Shown: piece after piece, positions 12,201-24,026 of the stretch | Numbering within the stretch: position 1 is the stretch's first letter | Layout: every line of letters begins with the position of its first letter | NCBI GenBank assembly: GCA_009617715.1 | Contig: VTFK01000006.1 | Coordinates: forward strand, 1,860,001 to 1,924,000 | Reading direction: 5' to 3' | From: Plectrocnemia conspersa | Lineage: Eukaryota > Arthropoda > Insecta > Trichoptera > Polycentropodidae | DNA length: 64,000 bases | Made by a program: the position numbers and the translations under genes | The notes under the pieces: model-generated | Told to the model about the DNA's origin: nothing | The model's input: the letters and a program-made list of their open reading frames with translations, nothing else | Databases searched by the model: none

Positions 12201-15200
12201 ATCTGTCATTAGCAGCAAGGGTGTTAGCCCCCTTTATTTTGTTCAAGGAACGTTTTGGCTAAATATTTTTACCCATAATTTATTGACAAAAACATGAAAA
12301 ACCATAACTATATGTATGCAAGGTGCAGCTCCCTGCCACACGGCAAAATCAAAATCAGTTTTACCTTGGCCAGGTAATTCGCTTGATATAAATCCAATAG
12401 AAAATTGTTGAGCAGTTCTTAAATTCATTGTATACAACTGCTCAAAAATAGATATTTTGAAAAAAAAACCCATTGAAAACGTGTGGCTAAATGACGCATA
12501 AAAAAACAACTCTAATAGCGAATAGAGTATGCCTCAAGGAGTACTCGAAGTAATGAAAGAGAAAGGCGGTGTTACTAGATATTCTTTTTTTAAATCAAAA
12601 ATGTGCAAAAATATTATTTTTACTTTTTTATATTACACGAGTGTGTAGAAACACTACAAAAATATGAAAAAAAAATGTCTGGTCAATTATTTTTTTACAC
12701 CCCTGTATATATAGCACAAAATATATTTTTTAAATAAATAAATTCACATTATAATTTTCTCCTCATACTCAAAGTTTTTTGCATCATCATGTATATTTGA
12801 TGTGTAATTACAACTTATATAAGTGCCAAGTAGAAAGCGACAATTGAACATAGGTGCTTCGCAAACAAAAACACGAGAGAACTGTAATTTTATTATGCAC
12901 AAAAATTTGAAGAGTAGTACTTAACTATATTATATACTTTTTTCGCAGGCTTAGACAATAATAGGAATTGTTTTGTGCACTGAAAACTATTTTTTTGTTG
13001 ACATTTAGGAAGGGACCATTATGGTTTCAATTATAAAAAGCCACCCAGAATAAATTATTAGAGAAAAACACCTAGATGTATCTGTATAATTTAAATTAAG
13101 ACAATAAAATGGTATATTCGGCGTCTAACTGGCTGAATACGTCACAACACTAGACAAAAAAAGATAGCATAATATATTTTTGAAATTAGTATATCTATTT
13201 CTGGTTACACATTTTTCTTGACAGAAAATATAATCTGATAATACTAATCCAAGACAAGAATAAAAAAAATATGTACCTGCAAAGAAATCGTTGAATACAG
13301 TCGATAGATCAATGTTGGCTTCTTGAGGTGGGTCTGGCGGTGGAAGCTCTAAAGGCAATTCGTGCATTGCTAATACATCTGCTACCACATCAGCATCAAC
13401 TAAAATAAACACAATTAATCACAATCCAGATTCAACATCAACGAGATATTCGGAAAGTAAAGTCACTGTAGATCTCACACATTTATTAAGCTTGGGAATT
13501 AATTTAATGATTCTCTTTTGAATTTAATAATTCAAGGAATACAGCGTTTCTGATAAATCTTTCAGTATCCGTTTTGATTGGTCGAATATTTAAATGAGTT
13601 CATCAGTGGCAACGGATTGCTTTTCACTTCTTTTTTCTTTATAAACGTCACTTATTTCTACTTAAAATACACAAGACAAAAGCAGAAGAATGGAACATTA
13701 AACGTAATGTTGTCAACTTGTATCTTTACTTTCCGAATATTCCTTTTAATAAAAATTACAAACCTATCTGTTGAACATGATTTGATGCACTAATTAATTC
13801 CGTTTCTGTTAAACTGCCTATACCGGCGTCTTCGGAACTCTCGTAAGAGGAATTGGAACACACGTTCAACTCTAAAATTCATTAAAAATCAATTTATCGA
13901 ATCTTATCCAAAATAAAACGATATTATTAATCATGTATATTAAACCTGTATTGTCATCGTTATTTAAATAAGTTGAAGTGATTCCATTTACAATACTGTT
14001 CGGCGAAAAGAGCTGCGTATTCTGAGCGATACCGTTAAAACTAATTGTCTTCTCAAATGTATCAAAGTTATTGTTAATACTAGTGTGTAAAATATCGGCT
14101 CCGTTAATATCTCTATTTTGCGGTCGGATGACCGCTGACGGTTTGTGTCGTTTCCTCGAAGATTGATTCGATTTTGAATCCGGCGAGATTTTCGAAGGAT
14201 TGTCCTGTGAACGTTTAATATATATGAATCGCTTTGTTTCCTTAGTGTTATTCGTTTTAAAGTTATCGTACCTTTTTCAACATGTGCTTTGGACATAGGG
14301 TTGTTCGTTCCTGACGTTCGCCACCGGAGCTCGACACTGTACGTGATCGCTCGATTTCGCTATGCATTCGGAGAAGAGTTTCTGCTCGGGGTTGAGCGAT
14401 ATATGGGCGAGACAAAGACGAGCGCAAGCCAATGAGGGAGCTTTGCAACCGGGGTGTGCACATCCGATGGGTTCAACTGGTCTTTTTCCATTTCTAAACA
14501 TAAAAAAGAAATCAAATATAAGAAATTATGATAATGGTTTTCTAGTTTTCTGTTCATTATACAAAATAAATCATCAGTATATATCTTCAGATACTACATA
14601 AAATAGGTGTTTTACAGAACATTCTACTGCTCGTTTTAAATAGTATTATGTACTTTAAAATTTTTTGTAAAAGTTGATTAAATAAATTTATAGATTTATA
14701 GACAATTATTAATTTACAAGGACATCTGTTCAATTTTATGTTGCAATCATATCAAGATTGATTTTATGATGAAATATGGGCACTAAACCAGAATTAATTA
14801 TTGATTGTGTAGAAGACAATCTTATACACGATATACAGTATTTAATTTCTTAGTGAGCTTACTGCTACATATACAAAAGAAAATATAGGTAGATAATTTT
14901 GTATTATCACAAAATGATATCCATCACAAATTTCTAGACTGTTCCGCTGATTAATACGCCATAGTTAAATTTCCATTATTGTTAATACAATTAAATTATA
15001 TTTACACATGAATCGTACCTTATTCTTCTTTTATCGGAAGAACTAAGAATACTGTCTGTACTCCGTGAATTAAGCAACATTTCTAATGCAGGACCTTCGA
15101 GCCGAAATTCATTACCAAAACTACCTCTTCTCTGTTGTTTCTACAAAATAATCAATCAATTTAGAATCAAAATATACAAAAATTAAAAAAAAAAGACATT

Positions 15201-18200
15201 ATTATAACCTTCATAGCTTGATATAGTTCGGAAGTCGATTTAGGCAAATTAATGATCGATTGTAACCGCTGTAACTCGTTAATTCGTCTACGCAACGAAG
15301 TGGTGGAATTCAAGATTCTCTTTGAACGATCTTCACTCTTGGAATTACAATCAAACCAAGAATTGTTAACTGTGAGAGCAATGAATAAATTAGTAACGAA
15401 CACGTACGTTTGTACATAAATTAATAATAATAGATTACTGACCGTAATCGTACATGCTATCGTCGCTGGAGTCCGAATCCGAGTCTGCTAAGTAAGGGTA
15501 CGAATCTATTGCTCCGCAATCGAACAAATCTGAACTAGGAGAGTGCCATCTACTTCCGGAGGATCCCTTCGGTGTGTTCATCGTGGAGAAAGGTGTTATC
15601 CTCTGCAGGGCTTCGTGCACTGCAGGTCCGCGGCCCTTTTTTAATTTAAATGCTGTAGGATTTGGCTTACCTACAATTAAACACATTTGAATGATCAGAA
15701 AAGTTAGATACGAGTGGAAATCAATTTAACAAAACATATTTGTCAATAACAAGATATTTGTCACAAAGATAAGATAACTCGATTAGTATATAAAATTACA
15801 CAATGATTATTACTTTCTAATACTGGATTTTGTTTCCTTCTACGAAAAACAAATGCTACAAATCATTTGATAATATAGTTACTTAAAAGTAAATATGTGT
15901 AGTAATAATATATATATATATAAAATATCATATATTAACCTGAAGGAATTTTCTTAGCAGTAGTTTTGATCGCGACATCGTTTAAATAGTTCGACAGCGA
16001 TATCTTGTCCACTTTCCTCAAGTTCGACTCTTGCTTAATCGAACCTTCGCTGCTGGACTTTCTGCTCTGATACGCGCAATTCGAAATTATAGAGCTAACA
16101 ATAGAATTATTAATACTGTTTTTGGTAGGATTATTCAGTCCGTTGTCTGACGCTATTTTAAAATCAGACGATAGAGGCCCAACCAAATCTTTGCTTTGCT
16201 TGACGGTGATTTTACTACACAACGGCCATACTTTGCTTTGCGCGCTCTTGGCGACTCCTCTCTTCGCCTCTCCGTTGTGCGGTTCCAGCGCGTCGACATC
16301 TTTGACGAAGCCGTTCAACGGTTTGACGATTTGAACTCTCCTCGCCGCGACCGGCAAGACGCTCGTCGGTGTTCTCTTGGCGTCAAAGTCCGGCGAGTTC
16401 AACTTGGTATGTATGAACGTTTGATCCGAATCGTGGAAAGTGTACACGTCCTCTTTCGACGTTTGCTTCAGTTGTGATACCAAGTTCGCTTTGCTTCTGT
16501 CGTAAGATAAGTTTCTGAGATCGGCGCTGAAACTGTTTTTGCTATCGCTGTTCATATAACTGTGTAGTTTCACTTTTGAATTGGCGACTATTCTATTCGG
16601 AAAGTCTGTTTGGGACTCTGACAACTGAGAGATGCCATTGTACCTGAAAATAAATAATTTTTAGTAAAAATGCATCACTTTTCGAAATCATAAGAATTTA
16701 AGATATAACATTAATTTAGGGTATGACTATATTTTTTTTAGGGTTACCTAGCTATTGAGCTGGAACTTTTGTGGTGAAAATATTTATAAAAACTATAATG
16801 TCAAATCGTCTTTAACACTGACGGGTCGTTTTCTCGCCGCGTGATGTGCAAAACCAGGCAGTTTTTGCACATCACGCGGCACATAATAAAATTTGGTTAA
16901 CACACTATGGGGCACTACTGAACTTTGTAAATTATAGTTTAGTCTTCAATGGGTTAAAATTTTTGTTTATAGCTTCCTCACACTTTAAGAATAATTTACG
17001 ATGCTTAAAAAATAATTTACGATCAAATTATCCTAGCATCTCGTGTTTAAACAAAGAGCTCTTTGTTTTTCACTCACATGGAAGTCAGTGGTGGCAATAA
17101 AAACAATTAGGCGTAGAATTATTTTTTCTTAAAGTATAACTAAAAAAAGTCACTACCTGTCCCGTGGATTACCAGCAGTGAACAAAGCGGGTAGATATCA
17201 CTCGAGTGTTAATTTAGTTGAGTACAAAACATGATATTATTGTCAATTAGGTTATCGATAAGGCAAACTTTATAGTTTTAGTCAGTTATAATTAACAGTG
17301 GGTTCGAAGAATTTTTATAAAATGTCGTAATGGATGCAATAAATCAGGTTATTGGTAAAAATAACTACACTACGAATATTCTTGAATGATAGATGTAAAA
17401 CTTATTAGAATTTGCGAAACATTCGATAAAGAATTAAATGACTAACCCTGTGGCTTAGAACGTGATTAATAAATCTGAAATTTAGACAATATTTTTATAG
17501 GAAAAAATGGTGGAACACTTAATTTAATGTCTTAGATTGACAGCAGAAAAGCAATAGTCGGAAATGTGACCAAAATTACGTTGAACTAGTGGCAAAATAA
17601 CCGTTGAGTATAATCACCAGGGCTGTGGACGAATTTAAAAATTTCGATTAGATACTTTTAAAATATTAAATTTATTTTTTATTTTATTTTATTTAAATAA
17701 CAACAGAAAAGAAAGAACAAAAACAAATAATTATAATAATATTTCTTAGGATTAGTGCCGTGCCATTGTATGTGTCTACATGTGACAACGCCGGTCGGTT
17801 GTTGTTGTGGTATTTGATTAAGTACATAATAACTTTTGTTTACTTCATATTAACGACTTTAAACTAATAATTTAAAAAAATGGTTAGGGTGGAAAGGGTT
17901 GAAAAGGAGTCAGACGATCGATTTTTTTACGACTCTGACTACGCTTAAAAAGCTCCGACTCCACCTCCACAGCCCTAATAATCACGGTAAGTTTTTTTAA
18001 CACTTTATGAGCTGTTCACGCCATAACGTATCGAATAGAGCCAACTGCTTTCAGCCCCTGATGCCATTTAGCGTATCTACTTCACTATCAGAAAAAAAAT
18101 GTTTATCAAAAAAATGTGCCAAGTTTTTATGAAGATATGAAATATCACTATTTGTACGTATAAATTATTTGTTTTAATATATTTAGTTGAGAATCAAAAT

Positions 18201-18701
18201 AAACTGCTTTTTTATTACCTAAATTTTTTTCATGAAACAGTTGTAAATCATAAACGGTTTATTTATTTTAGTGCATTGTCCAATTACAAAAAAAATATTT
18301 TATTACCGATTTTACTTTATTTATTTTTCAAGATTTATATTTGATAATTTATTTTTGCTTTTTATATTTATTCTATGATCATTCCTGGTTTAAATACTTA
18401 GGTACGTTTCTATACGTAATATATATTTATTATATAAAAATAAAATATAAATCGATAGTTAGAGAATCAGAGATTGAGTGTCGCAAAATAAACAACATAT
18501 GTATTGAGCGTAACTTAAAAGTTATGCCAATTCTCCCAAATTTGGGTTTATATTAGTATCGATAGAAAAAAAATATTAAGCTCAAAAATAATATGGAATA
18601 CAAAGGTAATAATGGGATAATGAATATTTAGATTGGACTCTGCAATAATTGCACAAAATCAATACTCACCCGGAATTATTAGTAGCGCTCAAATTAAACA
18701 T
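9201..18701 (-). CDS. INO80D: INO80 complex subunit D, ten coding exons, frame broken once
   Basis: The product is a subunit of the nuclear INO80 chromatin-remodelling complex. Exons in transcript order: 18701-18670, 16643-15940, 15670-15443, 15369-15209, 15140-15019, 14493-14272, 14204-13946, 13871-13764, 13399-13277, 9451-9201. All have GT-AG borders and matching phases. The sixth exon encodes the zf-C3Hc3H zinc domain: a Cys-x3-Cys pair, a LCLAHI helix, NPEQKLFSEC, then QCRAP and a C-P-K-H end, closely like the second zinc domain of vertebrate INO80D. The last exon holds EETEELERALEAV, the family's C-terminal signature. Exon lengths sum to 2210 bp, one short of 737 codons. The missing base falls at a G-run at 14298-14300, where the zinc-domain frame changes. 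KANSL2 shares the zinc domain but lacks the EELERAL tail, so INO80D is preferred. The N-terminal zinc domain of vertebrate INO80D was not found. Confidence 0.88.
10255..10345 (-). repeat. Repeat family A fragment
   Basis: It contains 'CTCTACTAGTGAAAACATAATTTATCTGACAGGCGCTAGTTAAATTATATGC'-type family words in short form. This is the end module also seen at 38760 and 42120. Confidence 0.6.
10700..11085 (+). repeat. Repeat family A, copy interrupted on its right by a Tc1 element
   Basis: Family words occur in both orientations here: 'ACTAGTGAAAACATAACTT' near 10752, the 'AAACCGAAACCTAAAC' word near 10826, and the inverted 'GGTTTGGGTTTGAACAG' word near 10923. Opposed copies suggest an inverted pair around 10870. 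The Tc1 element begins directly after it at 11091. Confidence 0.6.
11091..12705 (+). mobile_element. Degenerate Tc1-like transposon (about 1.6 kb)
   Basis: Imperfect terminal inverted repeats share a TAATTGGACCA/TAATTGACCAGACA core (11112-11123 and the complement near 12680-12691). TA-rich flanks are consistent with TA insertion. The transposase is in pieces. An N-terminal helix-turn-helix-like frame begins MPQRKNISAKVNIAICILL (11588-11860). An FFDETIM fragment follows near 12096. A WPGNSLDINPIEN motif (about 12367-12405) is the signature around the third catalytic residue of Tc1/mariner transposases. Stops and frameshifts separate these, so the copy is dead. Confidence 0.8.
16836..16880. repeat. 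Perfect 18 bp inverted repeat with 9-base loop
   Basis: Arms 16836-16853 and 16863-16880 are exact complements (GCCGCGTGATGTGCAAAA). The hairpin lies in the first INO80D intron. It sits near the left side of a segment bounded by TTAACACT (about 16812) and AGTGTTAA (about 17203-17210), which could be the ends of a small piggyBac-like MITE. Confidence 0.85.
17618..17977 (+). mobile_element. hAT-type MITE (360 bp) with 8 bp target duplication
   Basis: The left end CAGGGCTGTGGA and the right end CCACAGCCCTA are inverted termini. They are flanked by the exact 8 bp direct repeat ATAATCAC (17610-17617 and 17978-17985), the duplication size diagnostic of hAT elements. CGACTCTGACT/CTCCGACTCC subterminal words match the style of hAT ends. 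There is no transposase frame, so it is non-autonomous. Its interior resembles 51980-52100, part of a larger relative. Confidence 0.88.
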
Positions 18702-18803
18702 TATGACATGCTGATTCTGCGTTTGTAGTTTATCGTATTAAAAAAAGTCGTTTAAGATATTGAAAATAATTCAATATTCTTAATTGGTCCCAAATTCACG
18801 TTC
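18670..18803 (-). other. INO80D exon with the start codon and part of the 5' UTR
   Basis: A TTTTTCAG acceptor precedes 18803 and a strong CCGG/GTGAGT donor follows 18670. The ATG at 18701 opens MFNLSATNNSG, and an in-frame TAA lies just upstream, so this is the first Met of the frame. The split codon GG/G TAC joins cleanly to the next exon. The further upstream non-coding exon was not resolved; it probably lies in the GC-richer DNA at 18.9-19.4 kb. Confidence 0.7.
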
Positions 18804-18929
18804 TGAAAAACAAAACAAATCGTATTAGCAAACAAATACTATAATCCGTATAATAAGTGAGGTTATGCGACTAAAAAAAAATATATACACAGACAAAGTA
18901 ACATGTGAAAACTGAAAAGTTAAACGAAA

Positions 18930-19440
18930 ACGTAATCGTGGCACAAGAAGCTGTTGCATCAGCCGAAGGCGAGGGAAACGTCACCGAAGATTCGTCGAAT
19001 CGGAAGCTAGGCTTTGCAATCTGACATGACAGATCTGTCATTGTAAAAGGTCGCTCTGGGAGTGAATCCGAACTCGGGACGGCGACGCCCCGCCACTGGA
19101 ATCGAACCGAGAGCGGTTTCATTCGCGGATCGTCGCAGTCACCGAAACGTTGGCGATGAATCGGCGCAAAACGCGCACAGGCGACGGAACGGAAAGTGTG
19201 AAAAGTTTACCCGAGGAGGGGGGGCTCGGCCTGCGCCCCCTCGGCGAAGAAGGTGCGCGCCGACCGCATTATCTAATCTAAACTACGAAAGCGTCCGATT
19301 AAAAATTGTTATTACACTTATTTAAAAACATCGGACAAGTGACAGAGAGCAGCAAATGGCAGCCAGAATAGCGCTCGGTTCGGGAGCGCCCAACCTTCGG
19401 CTCGCGTACCGAAGGTGAAAAACTCGGCGACACAAATCAC
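18930..19440 (-). promoter_or_regulatory. CpG-rich probable INO80D promoter and 5' non-coding region
   Basis: The stretch is much richer in G, C and CG dinucleotides than its surroundings and lies immediately upstream of the INO80D start exon. I found no conserved coding frame in it on either strand. The role is inferred from composition and position. Confidence 0.45.
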
Positions 19441-19874
19441 AATTATTCCATTTAAACTCGTCCTATAATAAAACTATGCTTTTTCCGCAATACACATTAG
19501 TTAACCATTTCAAAACTGGATTGTGTTCATTTTAATTTATCTATTCATTTTGTCTAAAAATATGTAAACGGTACATGCTCACACAAATTAGGTCTGCAGT
19601 GTTTACGTAATATTTTATGGAAAATAAAATTTAAATATCACTCAAGAAACACATTTTCAAAACAAATTTAACAACATAAAAAATATACACTTAAGTGGTG
19701 AATAAGAGATGTTGGTTATATAAAACCAAAAAGAAAATCAAAGTTTTTATAATTTGATATTATATAACATATCCTTTAAAATAAATCCATCCATTTTATA
19801 TTTATTTTATATTTATTTTATTTAATATATTGCCATACAGTATCATTACTTCGTCAGTTTATTCCTATGATGAG

Positions 19875-20330
19875 CGTATCAAGTCTTTTCGCAACTGTCA
19901 AATTGAATTTTATCTACATTTTAGAGCAGCATATAATTTCATAACAATTGAATAATATTTTTGCTAGTAGAAATATTTATATAGTACTGAAAAATACACA
20001 TTCACTTTAACATTTGTATATCACATGTAAATGTATATATTACTAGGTACGTATGGAAAATTCAAAATCATATCATTTTTCTAAGACCTGCCAGAAATTA
20101 TATTTTCACCGGTAAAAACATATATCTACAAGTGAACATGAATTCCAATATGATTTCACTGAAAGTACATATTTAAAAAAATTCAAGATAGATTTTTTAA
20201 ATTTTCTTTAAAGAATAACTCGAGAATTTCTGGTTTAGAATCAGAGACGTTATTTTAACTTTTTCTAGGGAGGGGGGCAAAAGTTGGCCGATAAGTGCTC
20301 GTTTCATAATAAATATTTCATTAAATGACA
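19875..20330 (+). repeat. Repeat family A copy
   Basis: It contains the family words TTTTCGCAACTGTCAAATTG (19887), 'GAGCAGCATATAATTTC' and the segment ending in a GGAGGGGGGCAAAAGTTG word (20268-20286). It parallels 100-548 throughout, with many substitutions. Confidence 0.7.
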
Positions 20331-20469
20331 TGCATTTTTCTGGCCAAATTCAAGCAAATGCCTCCACCTCTACCAACCCTCTCCCTCCTTTACACAAATT
20401 ACGTTTTGATAGCAAGCTTTCAAATTAAATAGGCAGCTATTAAAATCTGTGATATGTAACTATAGTCTA

Positions 20470-20648
20470 TTTATTTTCAAGAGTCAGTGCGCAAGAACAT
20501 TGTTTAACGCGTAATCATAACATGCTTTTAAATGTCTGTCCTGTTATTGGTCGTTTGCCGTAAGATCAATCGTTTCATTGAGAACGACCAATCACAAGGC
20601 AGAAATTTAAGAGCACATTTTCTTGCGCAATGACTCTTGAAAATAAAT
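20470..20648. mobile_element. Palindromic fold-back MITE (about 180 bp)
   Basis: The outer arms TTTATTTTCAAGAGTCA and TGACTCTTGAAAATAAA are exact complements and continue through TGCGCAAGAA. Near the centre, ATTGGTCGTT and AACGACCAAT are again complementary, so most of the element can fold on itself. There is no coding capacity. The superfamily is undetermined. Confidence 0.8.
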
Positions 20649-21880
20649 TTAATAATTTAAATATCTATATAAATACATATAATAAATATTGAGTTGATAT
20701 TTCAAGTATTTCTTCGAAGATAAATTTACCAACACAATCAAACGTATACATGCATGTCACGTATTCTGAGATGTATTTGCGAACGGATACAACAGCCACA
20801 CGCACGCATGCTTTGCACCTCATTCTCGCTCTTTGAGAAGCAATAAAGAAAGGACTGAGTCGTGTTACGCACTTTCTCACTCACTCTTGTCACTTAACAC
20901 GCAACCAAGCGAAAGGGGAAATAATTTATTGACAGGGCCTGGTGCGAGTGCAGACCAGTAACTACCAAATCTGTCTATTCTTCAGTTTGTATTGTTGAGC
21001 CAATGATCTCTTTTATTTTCAGCAATTAAATTTCACTTATTATTACATGTTGATCCCAAGTATAAACAATTAAAGTGATATTTATAAATATTCCAGTTTT
21101 AAATCACTAATCTTTGCATGTGTATAGACTACACAGCACAGTAACACACGAATTTATTTGACACAGTAAGGGAAAGATTCATAAATTCCAGACAAAAAAA
21201 GAGGTAATTTGTTGTGTAATAGAAATTCGAATGAAATTAAAATAAATTATAACTAATTCATATATTTATTGAACAAATAATTTATTTTTATTCATTTTAA
21301 ATTTTGATTTGCAAAAATAGATATGGTACTTGTTCTGAAAAAAAAGAATATAATTTTTACACGTTTAAGTGCCCAATGAGTACTGGTGAATTTTTTGATG
21401 ACTTTTTGACGACGGGATGGTGGCGGGTGGCAATTAGACACAGATTGAGCCGCTGCAGTTGTTACATGTTAGTAAATATACGGCGCTCGTAGCAAACGCG
21501 CCGAAGATTGCCAGTAGAGACACCGTTACGCAAGTGTTACCCAAGTGCTGCCAAATTTCGGTCATAACAAAAATCTATATATATATATATATATAATATA
21601 TAAATATAATTGGGCCCTACAACTTATATAGAAGACATTCGCGGTGTAAGTGTTAATTAAGTAGTTTTTAAATTAGGTGTTTAAAGCTAAATTGTATTGG
21701 TACATTTTTATTAATTTGTTTTTGTTTTAATTGGAGATATTATTTTGATTTAATATATTTTAGCTAACCATTTTTATATCAAGAGCTCTGTATAATCTAA
21801 AAAGATATAATTAGTGGTGGTATTTTGAATATTATAAAATAACAACTATTAGTTAAATATCGCTAATGAAATGTTGAATT
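20649..21880. other. Intergenic DNA with no supported gene
   Basis: A fragment of the CAGGCG-ended palindromic family (words GTGCGTAAC and CTCACTCACTCTTGTCACTTAA, about 20858-20900) lies near the left. A TA microsatellite lies at 21573-21595. No exon was recognised. Confidence 0.45.
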
Positions 21881-21899
21881 GTAAGTTGGCGGTATCGCG

Positions 21900-22400
21900 T
21901 GAATGCCGCGTTCGCCGATCGTGCGCCCCGTACTTCACCCGCCCCTCGCCCCGCGCCCTCTCTCCTTCCCTCCCCCCGCCGCTCGCCGCTTGTTGTGATC
22001 TAAGATGGCCGGTGGGGCCGTCGCCGCCCCAAGCCTCGATCGCTCTCGTCGCCAGCGCCCGAGCCCCCAGGTAAAGAAACTCGCTCGGCCGAAGCCCGAC
22101 GCCCGAGCCGAGGGTCTCCGACGTTCCGCGGTTCGCCGCCCCTTCGCCCCTTCGCCCCTTCGCTCCGTCGATCCTTCGCTCCGCCGAGGACGCGAATGGC
22201 GACGATGCGGCGGGGGGCGACAGCTCGGGACACGCGCGGAGCCTCCGCTGCCTCGGAGCGGAATCTCACGACCGCGCGTCGCCGCTTCCGACGTCATGCG
22301 CGCCGAGGACGCTGTTTACGGGTCGGTAACCTAAAACGGCGTCCTCGCGACTTGCGCCACTCTTCCCGCATCGACCGTCCTTCCATTTTTTTTCATTCAT
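21900..22400 (+). promoter_or_regulatory. CpG island with a YY1-like site and probable PPP4R3 5' UTR exon
   Basis: About 500 bp of strongly GC- and CpG-rich DNA stand out from AT-rich flanks. TAAGATGGCCGG (22001-22012) resembles the YY1/AAGATGGCGGC element often found over start sites. A good donor (CCCCCAG then GTAAAG) ends a putative exon at 22070. An acceptor at 28441-28448 (TGTTACAG) lies just before the PPP4R3 start exon, so a non-coding first exon here joined across a 6.4 kb intron is the simplest reading. GC-rich ORFs on both strands of the island look like compositional artefacts. Confidence 0.55.
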
Positions 22401-24026
22401 TTCATCGTTATGAATAATATTTGTGACAGTCGAGTGTCACGCCTTTCCGTCGCGAATGAAGTTTATCGAGTAGCCCAGTGGTATCCTCCTAGTGCTCCTG
22501 ACATACTCGGTGTTGATGGTGTTCTAATGTCTTCGGTGAAATTTACTCTATATTTTTTTCCTCCTAACGAAAATGTCATTTATAATTGTATATCAATTTC
22601 ACCTACAACTATTTCTAATAAGTTTATCGCATATTCCATATTCATAAAATTCCAACCGGAATTCTTATTCATATTCATTTTTTTTAAAGATTACTTAATA
22701 TCTTTTACTGTTTTCCTGCCTGTGAACTTGTACCCTACATTACTTTCTAGTTGTCCTTCAACACCGCCATACTCTTACAACTATAGATTACAACAAAAAA
22801 AGTGATACTTCATGAATTACTTCTGCCAATGAGCAGTTTTGCGACAATTTCATTTCAAAATATGTTTCAATCTGCGGGTCTAACAAATTTAATAGCATCT
22901 TAATCACCAGGTTATAAGAGCTAATGTGGGTCAAATTAAATTTGTGGCTTTGTATGAACTCCATGTGCTGTGCTCGAGGGAAAAAATAGTCATTCCGTAG
23001 ATGGCAACACAATAAGCTTTAGTTTTTGCAAATAGATTTTACCTGACCAGTGAATTAATGTCAGCGAACATGGCGGGTAGGTACTAACTACCTGACCCAT
23101 CAGTTGAATCCATGATTCTCAATATTTTTGAGGTCAAGGAACACTATACTGACATTTTTTGTGCAGACGCTCAACGATAAAAGGACATGCTTGCAAAAAT
23201 AACTCCACTATTGAAGAAAAAAAGGGAATTTAATTCACGGGCCAAAGTGTTACTTTTATAAAATACCAATATTGATTTAAAAATCACTTAAAATTAATGC
23301 GATCTTTGCAGATTTCACTAATATTTCCCAGGCTCTGGCGTTTCTTTGTTTTAATATTAACCATCGTTGAAAATCATGCTTCGCAAACATATGATAATGT
23401 GTAATGATAAAGATCCAAGTATTCATTTTTCAATAGTATTTTCGATGAACAATTTTAATCCACTTCTTCGTTTAGAGTAAAACTGCTATCCAATCAAATT
23501 GTTCAGTGTTGGACAACGGAAAATATTTCATCTACATCTCTCTTCCATAGTAAAAATTATTTTTCATTGCACATAATTTATCAGCCGACGTTAGAATGTT
23601 TCCATTGTTTTCTTGCATACTTATATGGACAGTATTAAAGTAAGCAAAAATATTCATTTCTTAATTGGGACATACAATTTAAAACCTTTCCACTCGACAA
23701 CCGCCTCACTTCTGTATGAAGAAGTAAACATTCGTTATCTGTGTCCATTTATGAACAAAGTTATCTGAAAATTTTGCTTTTCGTCTTTCTCATTTTAATA
23801 AAATTAACTATGGAAACTACTCCATCCAATACTTCGTTTAATTTCTTAGGCATTGTCTTTATGACAAGTACTTATAACAGTACTTACAAGAAACAGTAAT
23901 GAAATATTATATTTGGATTGATCGTTTTCGTTCAAGTCACAAATCCTTTGATTGTTCCCACCATATTTATTATTTTCTGTTCATAAATAAATCGTACAAA
24001 GCCTAAGAGTTCCACCTTGCCACTTA

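Larger units (their letters stand above)
9452..13276 (-). other. Last INO80D intron, loaded with repeats
   Basis: This 3.8 kb intron separates the FNDFFA exon from the final exon; the phases join as GCA G / AA. It contains family A repeat copies (10255-10345 and 10700-11085) and a degenerate Tc1 element (11091-12705). No host exon was recognised inside it. Confidence 0.75.

Noticed and set aside
14263..14501. INO80D zinc exon considered as KANSL2, which has the same zinc domain
   Set aside because: The spacing after the domain and the EETEELERALEAV C-terminal block match INO80D rather than KANSL2.
21935..22334. Overlapping Arg/Pro/Ala-rich ORFs on both strands of the CpG island
   Set aside because: GC-rich DNA lacks stop codons, so open frames on both strands are expected. 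No conserved motif is present, and a splice donor at 22070 cuts the plus frame.
22410..22805. 131-codon ORF after the CpG island
   Set aside because: The composition is AT-driven (Phe, Ile, Tyr, Ser), with no recognisable motif and no splice support. A tRNA A-box-like word inside lacks a B-box partner.
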